Shown: in pieces, positions 55,505 through 63,801 of the stretch
Layout: every line of letters begins with the position of its first letter
Numbering within the stretch: the first letter of the stretch is position 1
From: Oligoflexia bacterium
GTDB taxonomy: Bacteria; Bdellovibrionota; Bacteriovoracia; Bacteriovoracales; Bacteriovoracaceae
Assembly (NCBI GenBank): GCA_015231955.1
Contig: JADGAN010000017.1
Span: 35,535 to 99,534 of the forward strand
DNA length: 64,000 bases
Reading direction: 5' to 3'
Made by a program: the position numbers and the translations under genes
Notes under the pieces: model-generated
The model's database searches: none
The model's input: the letters and a program-made list of their open reading frames with translations, nothing else
What the model was told of the DNA's origin: nothing

Positions 55505-56530
55505 ATGAAAAAGCTATTTTGCGTTTTGATCTTGGCAGCGGTCACCGCATCCACTGTGAGTGTGAGTGCGAGTGTTGGTGCCGGTGATTATGGGTGTGGT
55601 AATAGTGGGTCTATCGATCTTTCGCAGCGGCTTGGTGCTGTTCGTAATCAAGGGGTCAATGGACTTTGTTGGGCCTATTCAGCAGCGGCAGCAATGAGAA
55701 ATGAGCTTTGTAGAGAGGGGCACCCGCGCTGTGGTGATGCGAGTTTTCAACCCTCTATTCCTGATGCAACTGCGTGTGCACGAAAAAACTTAAATATTTT
55801 TCCTGTGGGAAAAGAGAGTAGTGGAGGAAGACCGGAGCGTGCACTCTCTTGTATGTTAGGGAAGGGTGTGTGTTCGGAAGAGAATGCAAGTATCGAGAAG
55901 TATCGTCAGGCGGTGAAGGGTATGGGTGAGTTTTGCCCGATTGACCCATGTGCGAGTGATAAAAGTAGTGATATGAAAAATTATATTGATAATCTTGCAA
56001 ATGCTACTCAGCAATCTTCGGTGCACGGTTTTGGTGATGAGAATAGTGACGAGTATGCGTTGCTGAATTTACCAGCGAAAGCTGCCTGTGTTTATAAGAG
56101 TGTCATTGGTGAAAGTTGTAAGCGCAATCGGGCGGTATTGCGAGAGGCAAAAACAGTTGCTCCGCAAACACTGATGCTGCTTAAGAAATCGTCGCCAGAG
56201 GTGATGGAGATACTCAACAATTTATTAAAGAGTGATAAGACACCTATTTTGGCCGTGTGCCTGGACAATGTGGCCATTCCCGAGTTACAAAAAGGATTGG
56301 CGGCGGCAGAAAAGGCAGAAAAGGCAGAAAAGGCAGAAGAGAGTGGTGCTGCTGGCAGGGGATGTGGGAACGCTCATGCGGTGACCATTGGTGGTGTTCG
56401 TTGTCACAATGGCGAAGCTGAATATTATGTTCATAACTCTTGGGGGAAAAATGCTCCCTTTCATGGTTGGATTCCTGCTTCTAAATTTATTGCTGCTTCA
56501 TTGGATGTTACTTTCATTGGAAAAAAATAG
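55505..56530 (+). CDS. Exported papain-like (C1) cysteine protease
   Basis: A protease of about 341 residues. A Ser/Val/Ala-rich signal (ILAAVTASTVSVSASVG) is partly encoded by GTGAGT-type repeats. The C1 triad is visible: VRNQGVNGLCWAYSAAAA gives the oxyanion Gln49 and Cys55, GNAHAVTIGGV gives His291, and YVHNSWGKN gives Asn311. Many extra cysteines lie between. No obvious inhibitory propeptide precedes the core. An AEKAEKAEKAE repeat precedes the His region. ATG 55505 is preferred (GAGGA upstream, promoter position); earlier in-frame ATGs at 55463-55487 are possible. It abuts the next gene. Confidence 0.85.
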   Translation: MKKLFCVLILAAVTASTVSVSASVGAGDYGCGNSGSIDLSQRLGAVRNQGVNGLCWAYSAAAAMRNELCREGHPRCGDASFQPSIPDATACARKNLNIFPVGKESSGGRPERALSCMLGKGVCSEENASIEKYRQAVKGMGEFCPIDPCASDKSSDMKNYIDNLANATQQSSVHGFGDENSDEYALLNLPAKAACVYKSVIGESCKRNRAVLREAKTVAPQTLMLLKKSSPEVMEILNNLLKSDKTPILAVCLDNVAIPELQKGLAAAEKAEKAEKAEESGAAGRGCGNAHAVTIGGVRCHNGEAEYYVHNSWGKNAPFHGWIPASKFIAASLDVTFIGKK

Positions 56531-56917
56531 ATGATGACGAGAGTGTTGGTGCTGCTACTGTTTCCGCTTGTGTTGTTGGTGAATGGGAGTGCGAATGCGA
56601 GTGCGAACGCGAATGCAATAATAACGTATAAGGGTGTGCAAATATCTCATGCGCCTTCAGAAGCGCAGAAGCTGGTTGATCAAGGGATTTCAAAAGCATC
56701 ACTAGCTAGTAATAATAGTAATAAAATGAAAACAAAAAAAGCTTCTTCTACTCGTCTGCATATGAGTGGGGAGAACCCTGCTGACCTTTTGTGTGTTGAG
56801 ATCAAAGGTATTCCAGAGAATATCAAAGAAGAGAAGAGTGGTGATGAAATTTCTATTTGCCGCATGAGTGATGGAAGTTTTATCGTGAGTTGGGATCTGA
56901 TAAAAATCATTAAATAG
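56531..56917 (+). CDS. Small exported protein, possible protease partner
   Basis: The product has 128 residues. The signal peptide ends in an Asn/Ala repeat (NGSANASANANA) encoded by short GCGAATGCGAGT-like repeats. The C-terminal 70 residues have strands with two Cys (LLCVEIKG, SICRMSDG). The ATG is the first base after the protease stop, so the two are certainly co-transcribed and probably co-regulated. A protease inhibitor or folding partner is a reasonable guess from the arrangement only; no inhibitor family is recognised. Confidence 0.7.
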   Translation: MMTRVLVLLLFPLVLLVNGSANASANANAIITYKGVQISHAPSEAQKLVDQGISKASLASNNSNKMKTKKASSTRLHMSGENPADLLCVEIKGIPENIKEEKSGDEISICRMSDGSFIVSWDLIKIIK

Positions 56918-57092
56918 TTCTGCTAGATCTAGTCGGCAATTGTTGCAAATGGGCCATATTGGCACCATGTAAAAAAAATTTCCTGTCGTTGTAGAAAAAA
57001 TAATTTTAATTTGTTATGGTCTCGTTTTAGCAAGTTGATCATCATCTTGATCGCACCTTATGAGACCAACGAAAAAAAAATTGGGGATTTTT

Positions 57093-58328
57093 ATGCTAAC
57101 GACAAAAAAATTGCAGACTCGGTTCTTTCTGCTGCTAATGACTCTTTTGGTTGTAGTTGTTGCGCCTGTTTTTGCCGAAGAAGCGCAAACTTCATCAGCA
57201 CAAAATCCAGAGCAAGCGCCATTAGTAACTCTTACTCCGGTGGCAGATCAGGGATCGGTGTTGGTGCAAGGGATGGATAGCGAGAACGACAAGGGTGGCT
57301 CTATTGATCTTAGTTGGGAAATTCGTGACCCTGTCATTTCAGCAAATGCAACAAAGATACAAATTTTTCGAAAAGCTGAGAGTGATGCGGAGTTTACTGA
57401 AGTGAAGCACATGGACATTTCTGCGCTTAAGTATGCTGATAAAAAAGAGGTGCAGGATAATATCAAATACTCCTATATTTTAAATTTTCTCGATAAGGAT
57501 AATCGTAAAGTTTATCAAAGTGGTGTGATGGGGCCTTTTGTTGCTTATCCACAATGGTTTAATACCAGTAAATTTGCGACACTCTTTTTTGCTTTTATCA
57601 CCATCGCTATTGTTTTACTTTTTATCCAACTTGCAAAACAGGGAAAGAAATTTTATGTGCGCCCACTGGGTGGGATTAAGGCAATTGAAGATGCTGTAGG
57701 GCGAGCGACGGAGATGGGGAAACCTTGCGTGTATGTGCCAGGGATTAGTGTGATTGAGGATATTGCTACTCTTGCCTCGATTTCAATTCTTTCGAAAATT
57801 TCTGAAGTGATTGCCAACTATCAGTCGCGGATTGTGATTCCCAATTACGATCCTATTGTCTATTCGGTGATTGATGAGGTGGTGAAGAGTGCTTATGTGA
57901 AGGCAGGGCGCCCCGATGCTTATCGCTCGGAGGATGTTTACTACTTGACTGGTCGCCAGTTTGCGTACGCCTCGGGGATTGCAGGGTTGATGGCGCGAGA
58001 GAAACCGGCCGCGAACTTTTTCTTAGGATGGTTTATGGCAGAATCACTCATCTTGGCGGAAGCGGGGTCGATGACGGGCGCGATTCAAATTGCCGGAACC
58101 GATTCTATCAGTCAGATTCCATTCTTTATTGTTGCTTGCGACTATACCTTGATTGGAGAGGAGCTTTACGCTGCGGCCGCATACATGGGCCAGGATGTGA
58201 GGCTCTTAGGCGGTCTGAAGGGACAAGATTATGTCAAGCTCTTTTTGATGCTCACGCTGATTGTGTTATTTATCTTAAAACTTTGTGGTGTCCCTGGGAT
58301 CGATACGATCTTAGTAGGAGGTAACTAA
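57093..58328 (+). CDS. Membrane protein with periplasmic FN3-like domain, DUF6754-like
   Basis: The 411-residue product has a signal (MTLLVVVVAPVFA), a periplasmic fibronectin-III-like domain at about 40-155 (GGSIDLSWEIRDP; IKYSYILNFLDKDNRKVYQ), a membrane helix near 165-190, a cytosolic domain (VRPLGGIKAIEDAVGRATEM; ASISILSKISEVIANYQ), and a second helix near the C-terminus (FLMLTLIVLFILKLCGV). The order and the motif GKPCVYVPGISVIEDI match what I recall as DUF6754, unverified. ATG 57093 has GGGGA 5 nt upstream. It starts a six-gene operon; the next ATG is 2 bp after its stop. Confidence 0.72.
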   Translation: MLTTKKLQTRFFLLLMTLLVVVVAPVFAEEAQTSSAQNPEQAPLVTLTPVADQGSVLVQGMDSENDKGGSIDLSWEIRDPVISANATKIQIFRKAESDAEFTEVKHMDISALKYADKKEVQDNIKYSYILNFLDKDNRKVYQSGVMGPFVAYPQWFNTSKFATLFFAFITIAIVLLFIQLAKQGKKFYVRPLGGIKAIEDAVGRATEMGKPCVYVPGISVIEDIATLASISILSKISEVIANYQSRIVIPNYDPIVYSVIDEVVKSAYVKAGRPDAYRSEDVYYLTGRQFAYASGIAGLMAREKPAANFFLGWFMAESLILAEAGSMTGAIQIAGTDSISQIPFFIVACDYTLIGEELYAAAAYMGQDVRLLGGLKGQDYVKLFLMLTLIVLFILKLCGVPGIDTILVGGN

Positions 58329-58330
58329 TC

Positions 58331-58975
58331 ATGTTCATGTTCCTTAAAAAGACAGTCCCATTTTTAATTACACTTGGAATGGGAATTTATACGTTTGCTT
58401 ACTATTTTATGCCTCATCGGGCGATGCAGAACATCTGGGATCAACTCTCCAACTGGGCGATCATTGTGGGCGGTGGCTCGATGGCGGTGGGGATTGTGAG
58501 TATGTTTCGAACCTACTATAAGCGCTCGATGAATCGTGCCGATCCTAATCGTTACTACTGTATGATCACCTTGGTGTGTATGGTGGGAATGGCGGTGATT
58601 GGTTTTGTTACCGGCATTGGCGATGGCACTCTCTTTAACGATCTTTTTTTAAATGTGATGCTGCCGCTGGAATCAACTATGTTCTCTTTATTGGCGTTTT
58701 ATATTGCTTCTGCCGCTTTTCGAAGTTTTCGCTTGAAAACTTTTTCTGCAGGACTGTTGCTCTTTGCTGCTGTGGTGGTGATGTTGGCACAAATTCCTGC
58801 AGGAGAGAATATTAGTAAACAAATTCCAGTGATCGCTGCTTGGATTAATGAGTATCCCAATGTGGCGGCCCAACGTGCGATTATGATCGGGATTGCCATT
58901 GGCTCTGTAGCGACTGCACTAAAGATTATTCTGGGAATCGACAAGTCGGTATTTAGTGGTGCAGGTAAAGTGTAA
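58331..58975 (+). CDS. Multi-pass membrane protein, operon gene 2
   Basis: A 214-residue protein with about six hydrophobic segments (TVPFLITLGMGIYTFAYYF, WAIIVGGGSMAVGIVSMF, MITLVCMVGMAVIGFVTGIG, MFSLLAFYIASAAF, SAGLLLFAAVVVMLAQ, AIMIGIAIGSVATALKI). GGAGG is 9 nt upstream of its ATG. It precedes gene 3 by about 30 bp. I recognise no family; presumably an integral membrane component of the complex encoded by this operon. Confidence 0.7.
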   Translation: MFMFLKKTVPFLITLGMGIYTFAYYFMPHRAMQNIWDQLSNWAIIVGGGSMAVGIVSMFRTYYKRSMNRADPNRYYCMITLVCMVGMAVIGFVTGIGDGTLFNDLFLNVMLPLESTMFSLLAFYIASAAFRSFRLKTFSAGLLLFAAVVVMLAQIPAGENISKQIPVIAAWINEYPNVAAQRAIMIGIAIGSVATALKIILGIDKSVFSGAGKV

Positions 58976-59006
58976 GCGAATACGCAAAAGCAAAAAAGAG
59001 GATAGT

Positions 59007-59873
59007 ATGACGACAATGAATAAGAGTAATCAAGATACAGAGAGCAAAAAGTGGCTCAACTTTATTTTAAATTTAGATAAGCGGATTGTGTATGTGTTTA
59101 TGTTTTTTGCAGTCTGCTTGCCTTTCTTTTTAAATCCGGTGGTAGATATCAAGTCGACTCCTCGAGTGCAAAGTGCTTTCGACCTTGTTGAGGAGGCGGC
59201 AAAAAATCACAAAGCAATCATGATCGGGTTTGATTACGATCCCTCAACGCTTGCTGAGTTGCAACCAATGGCCGTGGCTTTTTTACGGCACGCCTTTTCG
59301 AAAAATGTTCCAGTAGTCGGAATTAACTTTCTCCCCAATGGAACCTCGCTTGCAGCTTCGACCATGGATCAAATTGCAAAAGAGTATGGAAAGAAAAATG
59401 GTGAAGATTACGTCTTCATGGGCTACCTGCCGCAACCTACTCTGGTGCTCTTGAACCTGGGCGAGGATATCAGAAAATCGTACAAGGTGGATTATCGCGG
59501 AATTAAGGTCGATGATATTCCCCTCTTAAAAAATATCCAGAACTATAACGATTTTCATTTAGTGATTTGTATCTCTGGAACCAGGATGCCCTCTTCCTAT
59601 ATTGTATATGGGGTAAATCGCTACAACTTTAACTATGTAGCAGGAGTGACAGCGGTGAGTGCTACCGAGTATTATCCCTTCTTGCAGTCGGGACAGATGA
59701 AGGGGCTCTTGGCCGGTATGAAATCGGCCGCTGAGTATGAGTCGATGGCCGGGCGTTTAGGTGATGGTATGCGTGGGATGGCCTCACAAACTTGGGGGCA
59801 CATCACGATCATTATTTTCATTATCATTGGAAATATTCTCTACTATGCGAGAAAGCGCATGGACGTAAAGTAG
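59007..59873 (+). CDS. Membrane-anchored periplasmic domain protein, operon gene 3
   Basis: The product has 288 residues. An N-terminal helix near 28-45 (YVFMFFAVCLPFFLNPVV) and a C-terminal helix (ITIIIFIIIGNILYYA) flank an alpha/beta domain predicted to be periplasmic (KAIMIGFDYDPSTLAELQPM; VPVVGINFLPNGTSLAAS; DFHLVICISGTRMPSSYIV). I start at ATG 59007 (AAGAGGA upstream); the frame extends to 58956 inside the previous gene. I recognise no family. Its paired anchors and large ectodomain suggest a structural or substrate-contact part of the complex. Confidence 0.72.
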   Translation: MTTMNKSNQDTESKKWLNFILNLDKRIVYVFMFFAVCLPFFLNPVVDIKSTPRVQSAFDLVEEAAKNHKAIMIGFDYDPSTLAELQPMAVAFLRHAFSKNVPVVGINFLPNGTSLAASTMDQIAKEYGKKNGEDYVFMGYLPQPTLVLLNLGEDIRKSYKVDYRGIKVDDIPLLKNIQNYNDFHLVICISGTRMPSSYIVYGVNRYNFNYVAGVTAVSATEYYPFLQSGQMKGLLAGMKSAAEYESMAGRLGDGMRGMASQTWGHITIIIFIIIGNILYYARKRMDVK

Positions 59874-59915
59874 TATTAAAAACAAAAGCAATAAAGAAGA
59901 GCGAGGTAATAATAG

Positions 59916-60533
59916 ATGAGTACGAACCCTTGGATCTGGATAGGAGCAATCCTCACCCTTTTGGTTTTCAGTTATCTTTGGAAGGAAAACCCCTTCTACC
60001 GTCTGGCAGAACACGTCTTTGTCGGCATTTCTGTTGGCTACCTGGTTTGTATTACTTGGTTTAACGTTTTAAAACCAAAGCTGTTTAACCCACTGATTAT
60101 AGATCATGAATACATCTTGATCATTCCTTTTATTATCTCCATCTTGATGCTCTTTCGTTTCTCTAGCAAACATGGGTGGATTAGCTTTTGGCCGCTGGCC
60201 TTTTTAATTGGCTTTAGCGGTTATGCAATTCCAGCATCCATTGATGCCAACATGTTAAAGCAGATTCAGGCCACCGTGAACGTCTCTTTTGGGAACGACT
60301 TTATGTCGATTCTTAACGCTACGATTATTTTGGTGGGCACGCTCTCTTGTTTGATTTACTTTTACTTCTCTATCCCTCATCAGGGAGTGATTGGAAGAGT
60401 GGCAAAATTGGGTTCTATGCTGCTTATGATCAGTTTTGGAGCTAGTTTTGGTTTTACCGTCATGGCACGAATCTCCCTTTTAATTGGTCGTATTCTCTTT
60501 TTACTCCGTGATTGGTTGGGAGTGGTTCATTAA
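59916..60533 (+). CDS. Multi-pass membrane protein, operon gene 4
   Basis: The product has 205 residues and about six hydrophobic helices (WIGAILTLLVFSYLW, LIIPFIISILMLFRF, FWPLAFLIGFSGYAI, SILNATIILVGTLSCLIYFY, GSMLLMISFGASFGFTVMA). It starts 42 bp after gene 3 with AGG upstream of ATG. Its stop TAA overlaps a possible ATT start of gene 5. No family recognised. Confidence 0.7.
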   Translation: MSTNPWIWIGAILTLLVFSYLWKENPFYRLAEHVFVGISVGYLVCITWFNVLKPKLFNPLIIDHEYILIIPFIISILMLFRFSSKHGWISFWPLAFLIGFSGYAIPASIDANMLKQIQATVNVSFGNDFMSILNATIILVGTLSCLIYFYFSIPHQGVIGRVAKLGSMLLMISFGASFGFTVMARISLLIGRILFLLRDWLGVVH

Positions 60534-60957
60534 TAGTCGCCCTCAACCTTTTTTAGTATTCACCTCCTTTCCTTTGCATAAGATGTGGTGGCCCAAAGGT
60601 TTTTTAACGGTTGTTGTCTTGGTTAACATGACTATCCTTAGTTATGTTGCAGGAAAGAGCATCTGGTTTCCTTTGCTTGCACTCTTTTTATTTGGAGTCT
60701 CTCTCTATAAATTTCTTTTTCCGACCACCTACGCTTTTTATCCAGAATATATAGAAAAGAGTCAGTTAGGTCTTACTTTAAAAATTCCTCTAAAAAAATT
60801 TAAGCAAGTGAAGCTTTTGTCCGAAGGGATATTACTTCTCGACGTGGATCGTAAGCAGGCGGAGTTCCTTTACGTGTTCGAAGAGAAGTCTAAACAAATT
60901 CTCAGTGATTTTTTTAAATCTATATACGAGCGCGAGCGTGAAAATGAAGAGTCATGA
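60529..60957 (+). CDS. Small membrane protein, operon gene 5, start uncertain
   Basis: The C-terminal part is clearly coding: two hydrophobic helices (FLTVVVLVNMTILSYVAG; WFPLLALFLFGVSLYKF), then a cytosolic strand-rich segment that looks like a PH-type domain (LTLKIPLKKFKQVKLLSEG). The start is not settled. The first in-frame initiator in the open frame is TTG 60484, deep inside gene 4 and without a Shine-Dalgarno. An ATT at 60529 has GGGAG 6 nt upstream and overlaps the gene 4 stop (ATTAA), like the ATGA junctions elsewhere. ATG 60634 would shorten the first helix. The coordinates given use ATT 60529. Confidence 0.6.
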   Translation: MNSRPQPFLVFTSFPLHKMWWPKGFLTVVVLVNMTILSYVAGKSIWFPLLALFLFGVSLYKFLFPTTYAFYPEYIEKSQLGLTLKIPLKKFKQVKLLSEGILLLDVDRKQAEFLYVFEEKSKQILSDFFKSIYERERENEES

Positions 60958-61333
60958 AGGAAAAAAATTTATCAAAGGATTTTTTCAACAGGCAACCTCT
61001 AAAATCCGCTCTTTTCGTGACAGTGTCCTCGAAAAACAAGCAACTCAAGAAACATTAAAAATCGAAGAGCTTGACCCTCAAAAATTAGAGGTGCTAAGCA
61101 CGATGGCCGATTTTATAGTTAAGCGCGAGATGGAGACAGTCGCCGTGCTCTTTTTGGAAAGTTTGCGTCCGCTTCAGTATCTTGGCAGTCAGGCCATGAT
61201 CTTCTTTGAGCCTTTTCTTACCATCTTTGTTGATCCCACTAAGGTGACCCTCTTTCGAGAAGCGATGGAGGATAAGCGCTATTTCGAGTACCTTATCGAG
61301 CGCCTTGAGGGCAAGCATGGTGATCCTTCTTAA
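60944..61333 (+). CDS. Small cytosolic protein, operon gene 6
   Basis: A 129-residue soluble protein, helical throughout and without a signal peptide (KKFIKGFFQQATSKIRSFRD; REMETVAVLFLESLRPLQYL). It starts within gene 5 (ATG 60944). About 18 bp separate its stop from that of the convergent ferritin-like gene. It is probably the cytosolic partner of the membrane proteins encoded upstream. No family recognised. Confidence 0.68.
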   Translation: MKSHEGKKFIKGFFQQATSKIRSFRDSVLEKQATQETLKIEELDPQKLEVLSTMADFIVKREMETVAVLFLESLRPLQYLGSQAMIFFEPFLTIFVDPTKVTLFREAMEDKRYFEYLIERLEGKHGDPS

Positions 61334-61350
61334 AGGGCACCCATCCCACC

Positions 61351-61854
61351 CTACATTGGCCAAAAGCTTTGATCGTTCCACACTTTCTCGCGCAGCTCTT
61401 CATCAAGCTTTACCATTTTATCTAAGTGGCCCATTTCAAACTCCGAAAGCCATGTGTAGAGTTGTTTTTCCTCTTTATTAGAGGCCTCTTTTGCGCGTTT
61501 TGAATAAAGATCCATGGCGCGTTTTTCAAAATCGATGGCAGAGCTAATGGCCGCTGCTTCATAACTGGAAGCAGAGATACTGGCCTTTATTGTTTCAGAA
61601 AGCACTTCGTTCACAACAGAGTGGTTAGCTGCATATTTTTCTTCTACAAACTTGCCTTCATTTTTTAGTGCGATAAACTGATTGGAGAGAATTTCAACGT
61701 GCAGAGCTTCATCACTGGCCATATGGAGAAAAAACTCTTTGGCCGCACTATTCGTGGTCATCTCTGCCATTTTGGAGTAGAAGGCGTGGCCACGCTTCTC
61801 TAACAAGATAGCACTTTTTAAAATCTCTAGCGATTGTGAATCGGATTCTTTCAT
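61351..61854 (-). CDS. Ferritin-like/rubrerythrin-type diiron protein
   Basis: The 167-residue protein is a four-helix bundle with two E-x(n)-ExxH-type pairs. AILLEKRGHAFYSKMAE and DEALHVEILSNQF contribute the first and AIDFEKRAMDLYSK and EFEMGHLDKMVKL the second, which would bind a dinuclear iron centre. Members of this family store iron, reduce peroxide or act as oxidases. It lacks the rubredoxin domain of classical rubrerythrin. AGGAG is 6 nt upstream of the ATG. It is monocistronic. Confidence 0.85.
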   Translation of the reverse strand: MKESDSQSLEILKSAILLEKRGHAFYSKMAEMTTNSAAKEFFLHMASDEALHVEILSNQFIALKNEGKFVEEKYAANHSVVNEVLSETIKASISASSYEAAAISSAIDFEKRAMDLYSKRAKEASNKEEKQLYTWLSEFEMGHLDKMVKLDEELREKVWNDQSFWPM

Positions 61855-61971
61855 GTGATTTCTCCTCTAATGAAATAAAAATATGTTAGGATTACAAAAC
61901 AGTACAATAACGATGTCAAGCTTAAAGCTACTCGTGCAATATTGTCAGCGCTTAGAAATTGATCGTCCCTC

Positions 61972-62175
61972 TTGATCCCGTCCCTTCTTGGAATCTTTAT
62001 CATAAAAGTGGGACTCGCCATTAAGACAGTAGCTGTAGATTTACTACCAGGTGAAATAATATCACTGGATGGAAAGTTTATTGAAGACCATTGGGGAGTG
62101 CACTTAAAGAATGCTGGTGAAAATTTTGCAATTTCAAGAAGATTTGCTTTGAAGAAAATTATCTTCTTAAAGTGA
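61972..62175 (+). CDS. Doubtful small ORF or gene remnant
   Basis: A 67-codon frame starting at TTG 61972 with a composition like real protein (TVAVDLLPGEIISLDGKFIE, then NFAISRRFALKK). The upstream frame is closed by a TGA 10 nt before, there is no convincing Shine-Dalgarno, and it is opposite another open frame. It could be a short gene or the 3' end of a decayed one. The surrounding 61855-62241 gap otherwise shows nothing. Confidence 0.25.
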   Translation: MIPSLLGIFIIKVGLAIKTVAVDLLPGEIISLDGKFIEDHWGVHLKNAGENFAISRRFALKKIIFLK

Positions 62176-62241
62176 TACTTGGAGGTTGCTAGATTATAAG
62201 ATGCGATTGCCCTGCGGATGGCACCTATTTCCTCTTGGAGA

Positions 62242-63264
62242 TTAGTAGCTAAGCAGGATTGTGGAGTTGGTGAAATCGGAGAGAGCAAAAGGGGCATTAC
62301 TGGAGCTAAAGAAGGTGAGGGCATCCACATCAGTTGCTAGACTTGAGCAGTTGCTGGGAACAGTTGCGGAGCCAGTGGCGGCCCTGAAATCTGTCTCAGT
62401 GGCGCTTCCTTGAAAACAGTAGTAAGAGAAAGTCGTGCCATCGGTGGTGTATTTTAGTAGCATGTAATCGCTGCTACTTTGGGCCGTGCCTTTACCGACC
62501 ATTGCTTTGAAACCAGTAGAGGATCTTGATATTGTCTTAATGGTGAAAGCGTGGGTTGCAGGGTTTCCGCTGATGTAGGTGCGAACAGTGAAACTAGAAG
62601 AGGTGCCACCGCCACAATTCACACAATTCACCATTTCATAAACAAGAGCATTGCTCACACTATCGTACTGCGCTTGGGCCACACCCATGGAGCCACCGCT
62701 AGCGTTGCCGGCCCACTGCCAGCCGTAAAGGATGTTATAGATTCCAGCAGTGTATTTCATGGCGATACTTTTTACATAAGTGTCGGAGAGCGTTCCTTCG
62801 GTTAAGGCACAGGTATAGTTGTAACTTGTAGAAAAGCCAGTGAAGGGAGAGGCAATGCTTTTTTCTGTGATCTGATTGCTAGCACATTCGCTGTCTGCAT
62901 CATCCAATTTTGTTTTGATCGTATAGAGCGCTTTGTACATGTTGCTCATGTCAAGACGTCCCTCATCGGCGGGATAGGTGTACTGCCTTAACAAGTTGAA
63001 GGCCTCATAGTTTCCACTTCCTGTTGCCCAGGTATCAGCTTTGGGGACCGCATCGGCATCGTAAGCGCTGCTCTCCTCATCGGTTGCGAGTTGATCACTA
63101 GTCGCTGTAATGTATGGAGCAGTATTTTGCACGGCCGAGGAGAGAACCGTTCCGCTGGTTGTTGAGCTGCTGCTTGAAGCTGCTGCTGCTGGAGCGCTGT
63201 CGTCTCCACAAGAAGAGAGTAGTGATAAGAGGGAAACAGTGAAGATAAGCTTGTGAAGTTTCAT
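62242..63264 (-). CDS. Lipoprotein of unknown function
   Basis: The 340-residue product has signal peptide MKLHKLIFTVSLLSLLSSC with lipobox LLSSC, then a Ser/Ala/Thr-rich linker (about 22-45). The globular part has six or so cysteines (ADSECASNQ, YNYTCALTEG, EMVNCVNCGGGTSS, YYCFQGS, PSNCSSL), strand-rich and consistent with a disulfide-bonded surface domain. GGAG is well placed upstream of the ATG. The composition and lack of relatives suggest a lineage-specific surface lipoprotein. Confidence 0.8.
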   Translation of the reverse strand: MKLHKLIFTVSLLSLLSSCGDDSAPAAAASSSSSTTSGTVLSSAVQNTAPYITATSDQLATDEESSAYDADAVPKADTWATGSGNYEAFNLLRQYTYPADEGRLDMSNMYKALYTIKTKLDDADSECASNQITEKSIASPFTGFSTSYNYTCALTEGTLSDTYVKSIAMKYTAGIYNILYGWQWAGNASGGSMGVAQAQYDSVSNALVYEMVNCVNCGGGTSSSFTVRTYISGNPATHAFTIKTISRSSTGFKAMVGKGTAQSSSDYMLLKYTTDGTTFSYYCFQGSATETDFRAATGSATVPSNCSSLATDVDALTFFSSSNAPFALSDFTNSTILLSY

Positions 63265-63801
63265 AATTCTCCTTTTATAACTGGTGAATAATAACTGGTA
63301 ACTTTAAGTTGGTTACCTGAAACTCATAGAGATATTGCTGAACAATTCTATTATAAACATTTTTTTAGAGGGAGGGGGTGTTTTTTTTTAGGTGTTTTCA
63401 AGGGGTAATATTCAAATATTTCGTTTTTTTTGCTTACGTGCCAGCTTCCTTTTTGATTGTCGATGCATTAAGTGCGATGCCTGTCAAAAAAGAAGCAGGC
63501 ACATTTTCAGGTGGTGTAAGGTAATATTGAGCACACTGGCCTCTTTAAAACAGTATGATTTTCTCATGCTCGATTTTAATGTGTTATTTTGACTTCAACT
63601 ATGCCAATCAAAAAATTTTTGTAATGAGGATGCTTTTTTAAGCATAACTACCCTTGCAGTTTAACGCCCTATCACTGTTGGCGAACAAGGTGTTTTACCA
63701 ATGGAAATTATTTTTGTTTTTAAATAAAAAGCATGCATTTCACGTCTGAAAATGGTATGTATTTCTAGCGATAAAAACCGTTTTTCAGAGGAGAAATGAG
63801 G
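63265..63801. other. Noncoding region (537 bp) before the right-edge gene
   Basis: I found no supported gene here; a 66-codon ORF at 63392-63592 overlaps the inverted repeat and lacks a ribosome-binding site. The region is AT-rich, contains the inverted repeat described at 63438-63502, and should hold the promoters for the divergent lipoprotein gene and the HNH-family-like gene. Confidence 0.5.
63438..63502. repeat. Imperfect inverted repeat, 19-bp arms
   Basis: The arm 63438-63456 matches the reverse complement of 63484-63502 at 17 of 19 positions, with a 27-nt loop that itself can pair partly (CGATGC / GCGATGCC). No U-rich tail follows on either strand, so it is unlikely to be a terminator. 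It may be a small transposon-like element, a structured RNA or a regulatory stem. Confidence 0.65.

Noticed and set aside
61851..62330. 159-codon minus-strand ORF
   Set aside because: No start signal, low-complexity N-terminus, and it overlaps both the ferritin-like and lipoprotein gene ends; a shadow frame.
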